Positions 58,903 to 64,000 of a DNA stretch of 64,000 bases are shown here, piece by piece. Source of the DNA: Brachybacterium subflavum. Its GTDB lineage: Bacteria; Actinomycetota; Actinomycetes; Actinomycetales; Dermabacteraceae. Under the pieces are notes generated by a model that was given only the letters and a program-made list of their open reading frames with translations, made no database searches and was not told the origin of the DNA. The stretch is from contig NZ_VIGP01000001.1 of assembly GCF_009299795.1 (NCBI RefSeq), forward strand, positions 434,001 to 498,000, written 5' to 3'. The translations under genes and the position numbers were made by a program. How positions within the stretch are numbered: position 1 is the stretch's first letter; every line of letters starts with the position of its first letter.

Positions 58903-59888
58903 GCGGCCTCCCGCAGGTCCAGGACGATCTTGCCGCGCGTGTGGCCGTCCTCGAGCATGCGGTGCCCCTCGGCGATCTGCGCGGGGGCCAGGACGGTGCT
59001 GACCTCGACGTCCAGGGTGCCGTCCGCGACGGCGTCGGCGAGCGCGGCGAGACGCTGGGGGCTCGGGGCCATCTTCGTCACGCGCGCGTCGATGCCTCGC
59101 TCGCGGGCCGGGGCGACGTCGGCGAGGCTCGGCAGGGCGACGATCCTGCCGCCGGGCGCGAGATGGCCGAGGCTCGGCACGAACGTGTCGAAGTAGTGCG
59201 CGTCGATGATGCGGTCGACGCCGCGGCCCTCCGTCGCAGTGTCGATCGCCTGCTCCCAGTCCTCGGTGTCGTAGGCGATGGGCTGTGCGCCGAGGTCCCG
59301 CAGTCGCTGCGCGTTCGCGGAGCGGCCCGTCGCCCAGACCATCGTGGCGCCGGCGCGGAGGGCGAGCGGGAGGAGCATCTGGCCGACGCCGCCGCTGCCG
59401 CCGTGGACGAGCAGCGTCATGCCGGGCGCGAGCTCGGCGTCGTCCTCGAGGGCGGTGAGCGCCGTGGAGCCCGCGAGAGCGAGGCCTGCGAAGACGGGCA
59501 GCTGGGCCTCGGGAACGCCGACGGGGACGGGGGAGAGGTCGGCGACGGGGATCGCGACCTGCTCGGCATAGGTGCCGCGCATGTCGCCGAGGTCGCGGAC
59601 GCCGAACACCCGCGTCCCGACGGGCATGCCCAGGGCCTCCAGGTCCACGTCCTCGCCGGCGCTGATCACCTCGCCGACCATCTCGCGGCCCAGCACGGTG
59701 GGCAGGGTGAGCGCGGAGGCGCGGCCGGAGGAGCCGTCGCGCAGCTTGTAGTCGAGGGGATTGAGCCCGGCGAAGGCGACGCGGACGAGGACCTCGCCGG
59801 GGGCGGGCTGCGGGGCGGGGGCGTCCTCGAGGCGGAGCACGTCGGGATCGCCGAACGCGGGAAGGGTGATCTGGCGCATGGGACCCAT
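58899..59888 (-). CDS. Zinc-independent NADP-dependent quinone oxidoreductase (MDR family)
   Basis: A 329-residue medium-chain dehydrogenase. The N-terminal GroES-like domain reads PAPGEVLVRVAFAGLNPLDYKLRDG and TVLGREMVGEVISAGEDVD. The nucleotide-binding domain has LVHGGSGGVGQMLLPLALRAGA. The zinc ligands of alcohol dehydrogenases are absent, so it is a quinone reductase or enone reductase type. A start at ATG 59879 (MRQITLPAFGD) is an alternative to 59888. Six bases separate it from the small gene upstream. Confidence 0.9.
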   Translation of the reverse strand: MGPMRQITLPAFGDPDVLRLEDAPAPQPAPGEVLVRVAFAGLNPLDYKLRDGSSGRASALTLPTVLGREMVGEVISAGEDVDLEALGMPVGTRVFGVRDLGDMRGTYAEQVAIPVADLSPVPVGVPEAQLPVFAGLALAGSTALTALEDDAELAPGMTLLVHGGSGGVGQMLLPLALRAGATMVWATGRSANAQRLRDLGAQPIAYDTEDWEQAIDTATEGRGVDRIIDAHYFDTFVPSLGHLAPGGRIVALPSLADVAPARERGIDARVTKMAPSPQRLAALADAVADGTLDVEVSTVLAPAQIAEGHRMLEDGHTRGKIVLDLREAA

Positions 59889-59894
59889 TGTGGA

Positions 59895-60209
59895 TCAGGG
59901 GGACCCGTCGTTGCGGTCAAGCATCGACTCCGTCGCGGACTTCCGTGCTTCGCGGGCTTCCCGGACGAGGCGCCGCTCGCGCATCAGGCTGCGTACTCGC
60001 GTTCCCAGCAGCATGATCCCTGCCCCGAAGGCGAGCCCCAGGGAGAGTGCGGCGACCCACGCGCTAAAGAAGTATCCGGCGACCGGGACGAGCACGAGGG
60101 CGAGGAGGCCGACGGGCCAGGCCCCGATGCCCCGGTGTCCCAGCAGGTCGGAGACGACGATCGCGGCGACGATGCCGGCCACGAGCACGAGGACGTGGAT
60201 CGCAGTCAT
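59895..60209 (-). CDS. Small three-helix membrane protein
   Basis: A 104-residue protein with three hydrophobic helices (about 3-21, 29-47 and 50-70) and a basic, charged C-terminal tail (RVRSLMRERRLVREAREARK). Not recognised as a known family. It is the first gene of the minus-strand run that continues to 53466. ATG 60209 is the natural start; the longer frame upstream overlaps the rightward transporter's promoter region. Confidence 0.65.
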   Translation of the reverse strand: MTAIHVLVLVAGIVAAIVVSDLLGHRGIGAWPVGLLALVLVPVAGYFFSAWVAALSLGLAFGAGIMLLGTRVRSLMRERRLVREAREARKSATESMLDRNDGSP

Positions 60210-60454
60210 GACAGGAGCATAACGATTCGGGTACACGGACCCCTGACTGTGCACGGGATCACCGATGCGCGCCACTATGGTGGGGCCGAGCGCCGTTGAG
60301 GCGCTGAGGAGTGGTCGCCCGGGAGGGGTCGGCGACCCGCGCGGCACAGGTGCCGCGCCGCGTGCGGCGGAAGCGCCTGTCGCCCTCACCGGTCGGCCCA
60401 CGGGCAGTGAAAGGAATTGCTGGCAGATGACGACGTACGTCCCGAGGAGCATCC
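60210..60454. promoter_or_regulatory. Divergent gap upstream of the peptide importer
   Basis: The 245 bases separate a leftward operon from the rightward ABC importer. TATGGT at 60276-60281 is a possible -10 for the importer but lacks a good -35. GAGGAG lies just before the GTG start at 60455. I see no recognisable riboswitch. Confidence 0.35.
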
Positions 60455-61441
60455 GTGGTTAGGTTCATCTCGATACGGGTGCTCACGTACGTGATCCTCG
60501 TGTTCCTGGCGACGAGCTTCGCCTACCTGCTGGCGGCGTCGCTCATGCATCCCGAAGAGGTGCTGTACCCGCCGATCGCCACGAAGCCGATCCCCGAGGC
60601 CACTGCCGAGACATACCTCAACGTTCGCAACATCAACCCGGACGTGCCTGTCTTCCAGCGGTACGCGAATTGGCTGGGCGGGCTCGTGCGCGGCGACCTG
60701 GGCGTCACCACGGGTACGAACAAGGATCTGAGTCCCGTGCTCGAGGTACTCAAGCAGAGGATCCCGATCAGCCTTCGGCTCGTGGTGCTCGGCACCGTGA
60801 TCGGTACTGTCCTGGGCGTCGCAGTCGGGATGCTCACTGCGGTGCGTCGCCACTCGCTCGGCGACCGCGGCGCGACGCTGCTGTCCTTCGTGATCGTCTC
60901 CCTCCCGACGCCGGTGGTCATCCTGGTGGTCCAGCAGATCAACCAGGCGATCCAGAACCGCACGGGCTTCGGGCTGCCGGCGATCAATCCGGTCAATCCG
61001 CTGCTGCACGGCTGGGATGCGTTCCTCTACGAATCCAAGGCGATCGTGATGCCCACGATCGTGCTCGCAATCTTCGCCGCCGCGAGCTATTCGCGGTACA
61101 TGAAGGTGACCACGCTCGATGTGCTGGGCAGCGACTACCTGCGCACGGCCCGCGCCAAGGGCCTGACCCGCGGCAAGGCGATGAACCGCCACGGGCTGCG
61201 GATGGCACTGATCCCCATGGGCCAGTACTTCGCCTTCGCGGTGGGCAGCGCCTTCACGGGCTCGCTCTTCGTGGAGCTGATGTTCAACTGGCAGGGCGTG
61301 GGTCGCTATGCGGTCTCCGCCGTGGGCATCGCGGACATCAACGGCACGGCCGGTGTCGTGCTCTACACCGGCATTCTGACTCTTCTCTCCGCGACGTTCG
61401 CGGACTTCCTGCAGGGCATTCTCGACCCGAGGATCAGGTGA
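60455..61441 (+). CDS. Peptide/nickel-type ABC importer permease (DppB/OppB-like)
   Basis: A 328-residue permease with six helices. The N-terminus FISIRVLTYVILVFLATSFAY and the periplasmic loop carrying FQRYANWLGGLVRGDLGVTT are the usual DppB opening, and RTARAKGLTRGKAMNRHGLRMALIPM is the EAA loop. It imports di- or oligopeptides or a similar solute together with the next genes. GTG 60455 follows GAGGAG. No substrate-binding gene precedes it in the window. Confidence 0.93.
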   Translation: MVRFISIRVLTYVILVFLATSFAYLLAASLMHPEEVLYPPIATKPIPEATAETYLNVRNINPDVPVFQRYANWLGGLVRGDLGVTTGTNKDLSPVLEVLKQRIPISLRLVVLGTVIGTVLGVAVGMLTAVRRHSLGDRGATLLSFVIVSLPTPVVILVVQQINQAIQNRTGFGLPAINPVNPLLHGWDAFLYESKAIVMPTIVLAIFAAASYSRYMKVTTLDVLGSDYLRTARAKGLTRGKAMNRHGLRMALIPMGQYFAFAVGSAFTGSLFVELMFNWQGVGRYAVSAVGIADINGTAGVVLYTGILTLLSATFADFLQGILDPRIR

Positions 61442-61445
61442 TCAC

Positions 61446-62453
61446 ATGATGACGAATCCTTCGGACATGCGCGGCACGGACGACGCCTCCGCCCTGCAGG
61501 TCGAGACCGACCATCGCGCGAATTCGGTGCTCGAGGGGATGCCGCCCAGCGAGGCCGAGCCTCCCGAGGGCGATGCCCGGTCGCTCGAATCCATCGGTCG
61601 CGGCGAGCTGCTGCGTCGTCGCTTCCTGCGCAACCCCGGCGCCCTGATCGGCATGGTGGTGGTGCTGCTGCTGATCCTCGGCGCGATCTTCGCCCCGATG
61701 GCCTACCAGTACGAACCGTTCGAGCGGGACCTCCGCAATGCGCTCACGGGCCCCTCCCAATTCCACTGGTTCGGGGTCGACGAGAACGGCTATGACATCT
61801 TCGCGCGCACCATGGTGGGCCTGCGGATCTCGCTCGTCATCGGCGCGGGCACCGCGCTCCTGACCACGGTGCTCGCCCTGATCGTGGGCACCGTCGCCGG
61901 GTATGTCAGCTACAAGGGCCGATGGGGCGCCTTCGTCGACGGCGCACTGGTGAACCTCATCAACCTGTTCCTGGTGATCCCGTCATTGCTGCTGCTGATG
62001 CTGTTCAGCCCGGTGCTCCAGCAGGCGAGCTGGCTCTGGCTGATCCCGCTGCTCGCGGTCTTCTCGTGGATGCTGACCGCCCGTGTGCTGCGCGCGATGA
62101 CCCAGCAGCTCGTGCGCACGGAGTACGTCGAGGCCTCGCGCTTCATGGGCGTGAACCCGGTGGTCACGATCGTGCGCCATATCATCCCGAACATCGCCAG
62201 CTGGATCATCATCGACACCACGCTGGGCGTGAGCGCAGCGATCCTCGGGGAGACCGGGCTGTCGTTCATCGGCTTCGGCATCCAGTACCCCAACGTCTCG
62301 CTGGGCACAGTGCTGCAGGCCTACAACATCGCCGCCCCCTGGACCTGGATCCCTCCGGCCCTGGTGCTGGCGGCCCTCGTCATCTCCGTCAATCTGATGG
62401 GCGAAGCCCTGCGCGACGCCCTCGACCCGACCAGCGGCTCGAGCCGGGTCTGA
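61446..62453 (+). CDS. Peptide/nickel-type ABC importer permease (DppC/OppC-like)
   Basis: A 335-residue permease. A ~50-residue cytoplasmic head precedes RRRFLRNPGALIGMVVVLLLILGAIFAP, then HWFGVDENGYDIFARTMVGLRISLVIG, the hallmark DppC loop, and EYVEASRFMGVNPVVTIVRHIIPN as EAA loop. GETGLSFIGFGIQYPNVSLGTVL is the conserved late segment. It begins four bases after the first permease gene. Confidence 0.94.
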   Translation: MMTNPSDMRGTDDASALQVETDHRANSVLEGMPPSEAEPPEGDARSLESIGRGELLRRRFLRNPGALIGMVVVLLLILGAIFAPMAYQYEPFERDLRNALTGPSQFHWFGVDENGYDIFARTMVGLRISLVIGAGTALLTTVLALIVGTVAGYVSYKGRWGAFVDGALVNLINLFLVIPSLLLLMLFSPVLQQASWLWLIPLLAVFSWMLTARVLRAMTQQLVRTEYVEASRFMGVNPVVTIVRHIIPNIASWIIIDTTLGVSAAILGETGLSFIGFGIQYPNVSLGTVLQAYNIAAPWTWIPPALVLAALVISVNLMGEALRDALDPTSGSSRV

Positions 62454-62467
62454 GAGGAACAGCAGGA

Positions 62468-64000
62468 ATGAGCGACCCCATCCTGACCGTCACGGACCTC
62501 AGCGTCGGCTTCGAGACCGAGGCGGGCCATGTCCAGGCCGTCCAGAACCTGAGCTACGAGGTCCGCCCCGGCGAAGCCTTGGCCATCGTCGGCGAGTCCG
62601 GGTCCGGCAAGTCCGTGAGCTCGCTGGCCGTCATGGGCCTGCTGCCGGGCTCAGCCCAGATCAGCGGCGACATCGAGCTGATGGGCAAGAAGATCTTCAC
62701 GATGAGCGACCGTCAACTCTCCCAGTTGCGGGGCGACACCATTTCGATGGTGTTCCAGGACCCGCTCTCGGCGCTGACACCTGTCTTCACCGTGGGCGAT
62801 CAGATCTCCGAGGTCGTGCGCATCCACCACCCTGAGGTCAGCAAGCAGAAGGCGGCCGAGCGGTCGATCGAGCTGCTGGAGGCCGTGGGCATCCCGGAGC
62901 CCCGGCGCCGTGCCCAGCAGTACCCGCACGAGTTCTCCGGCGGCATGCGCCAGCGGGTCATGATCGCGATGGCGATCGCCAACGAGCCCGAGCTGATCAT
63001 CGCCGACGAGCCGACCACCGCTCTGGATGTCACCATCCAGGCCCAGGTGATGGAGCTGCTGAAGTCTGCGCAGGAGATGCTGGGCGCGGCCACCATCCTC
63101 ATCACGCACGACATGGGCGTGGTCGCGGGCTTCGCCGATCGGGTGCTCGTGATGAAGGACGCGCACATGGTCGAGACCGGCGATGTCGAGCAGATCTTCT
63201 ACGAGCCGCGCGAGCAGTACACGCGGAACCTGCTCTCAGCAGTTCCGCGGATCGATCAGGGTGCCGAGGGCGGCAGCGTCGCCGGTTCGGCGATGCGGAA
63301 GGTCGCTGAGGTCGCCACCGCGGAGGACTCCCGGCCGCGTGAGGAGCGGCCCGCCGTGCTCGAGGTCGAGGACCTCCACCGCGTCTACCCGATCACCAAG
63401 GGAGCCGTGGTGCGCCGCAAGGTCGGCGAGCAGCGCGCGGTCGACGGCATCTCCTTCGACATCCGCGAGGGCGAATGCATGGCCCTGGTGGGGGAGTCGG
63501 GGTGCGGGAAGACCACCACGCTGATGGAGATCATGCAGCTGCGCACCCCGCAGCAGGGCGAGATCCGCATCGACGGAAGGCCCACGGGATCGCTCAGCCG
63601 CAAGGAACGGGCGACTCTGCGTTCCGAGGTCACCCTGGTCTTCCAGGACCCGATGGCCTCGCTCGACCCGCGCATGCCGATCGGCGACATCCTGAAGGAG
63701 CCCATGCGGGTGCAGGGGTACAGCGCCAAGAGGATGAACGAGAGGGTCGAGTGGCTGCTCGAGACGGTCGAGCTGAAGCCCGAGCATGCCTCGCGTTATC
63801 CCACGGAATTCTCCGGCGGCCAGCGGCAGCGCGTGGGCGTGGCCCGCGCCCTCGCCTGCGATCCGAAGCTCATCATCCTCGACGAGCCGACGTCGGCCCT
63901 GGACGTGACCGTGCAGGCGGGCGTGCTCGCCCTCCTCGCAGACCTCAAGACCCGCCTGGGCGTGTCCTACCTCTTCGTCTCGCACGATCTCTCGGTGGTC
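62468..64000 (+). CDS. Fused double ABC ATPase of the peptide importer, cut by the right edge
   Basis: At least 511 residues, still open at 64000. Two complete nucleotide-binding domains are joined in one chain (DppD-DppF fusion): domain 1 with GESGSGKS, FQDPLSALTPVFTVGDQ, FSGGMRQRVMIAMAIA, IIADEPTTALDVT and ITHDMGVV; domain 2 (from about residue 300) with GESGCGKTTT, FQDPMASLDPRM, FSGGQRQRVGVARALA, IILDEPTSALDVT and VSHDLSVV. The QYTRNLLSAVPRID segment between them is the usual oligopeptide C-terminal extension of domain 1. It starts 14 bases after the permease gene. The rest of domain 2 lies outside the window. Confidence 0.95.
   Translation, partial: MSDPILTVTDLSVGFETEAGHVQAVQNLSYEVRPGEALAIVGESGSGKSVSSLAVMGLLPGSAQISGDIELMGKKIFTMSDRQLSQLRGDTISMVFQDPLSALTPVFTVGDQISEVVRIHHPEVSKQKAAERSIELLEAVGIPEPRRRAQQYPHEFSGGMRQRVMIAMAIANEPELIIADEPTTALDVTIQAQVMELLKSAQEMLGAATILITHDMGVVAGFADRVLVMKDAHMVETGDVEQIFYEPREQYTRNLLSAVPRIDQGAEGGSVAGSAMRKVAEVATAEDSRPREERPAVLEVEDLHRVYPITKGAVVRRKVGEQRAVDGISFDIREGECMALVGESGCGKTTTLMEIMQLRTPQQGEIRIDGRPTGSLSRKERATLRSEVTLVFQDPMASLDPRMPIGDILKEPMRVQGYSAKRMNERVEWLLETVELKPEHASRYPTEFSGGQRQRVGVARALACDPKLIILDEPTSALDVTVQAGVLALLADLKTRLGVSYLFVSHDLSVV

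Overview
The window is high-GC DNA (visibly about 70% or more over most of its length). Its gene families point to an actinomycete of the Micrococcales, most like Brachybacterium/Dermabacteraceae. The supports are an actinobacterial XPB helicase with a separate helicase-associated protein, a DUF222/HNH endonuclease, a DUF559 protein, a WXG100 protein with a large FtsK/EssC-type ATPase, a LapA-domain protein and many GTG starts. The genus is inference; the phylum is well supported.

Layout. 1-9.9 kb: an OmpR-type two-component system (kinase cut by the window edge), a LapA-domain protein, XPB helicase, two paralogous membrane proteins, 6-phosphogluconate dehydrogenase with a strong hairpin terminator, a small membrane protein and the helicase-associated protein. 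9.9-16.5 kb: a tRNA with anticodon UAA but a short variable loop, an MFS exporter divergent from an MmyB-like regulator broken by one in-frame TGA, a YggS PLP protein, and a ROK regulator divergent from a second MFS transporter. 16.4-20 kb: a Cys/Met-metabolism PLP enzyme followed by a complete polar amino-acid ABC importer, likely a sulfur amino-acid operon. 20-25.5 kb: GNAT, DUF559, a Bax-inhibitor-1 protein and cardiolipin synthase, with three copies of an intergenic hairpin repeat.

25.5-41.7 kb is the most unusual part. A membrane-anchored ExeM/NucH-like protein that has lost its catalytic motifs is followed by a WXG100 protein, a strong hairpin, five uncharacterised tightly packed genes (one resembling the front of a type VII polymorphic effector) and a 1479-residue EssC/EccC-type ATPase. 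On the other strand lie a zinc-finger rhomboid-like protein without its catalytic dyad and a tandem pair of paralogous anchored proteins. None of the usual ESX (EccB, EccD, EccE, mycosin) or Firmicutes (EsaA, EssA, EssB) partners is recognisable in the window. This is a compact type VII-like secretion locus and the best candidate for an undescribed system here.

41.8-53.4 kb: a GH3 lipoprotein, a prolyl-oligopeptidase coupled to an alpha/beta hydrolase without its nucleophile, a repeat-rich gap, a DUF222/HNH protein, a DUF2079 membrane protein, an orphan siderophore-type ABC ATPase, a LURP-one protein, an ArsD-like protein and MsrA. 53.5-60.2 kb: eight minus-strand genes, overlapping or nearly so, combining a MoxR/DUF58/DUF4129 module with a THUMP-like methyltransferase and a quinone oxidoreductase. 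60.4-64 kb: a peptide/nickel-type ABC importer (two permeases and a fused double ATPase) running off the right edge.
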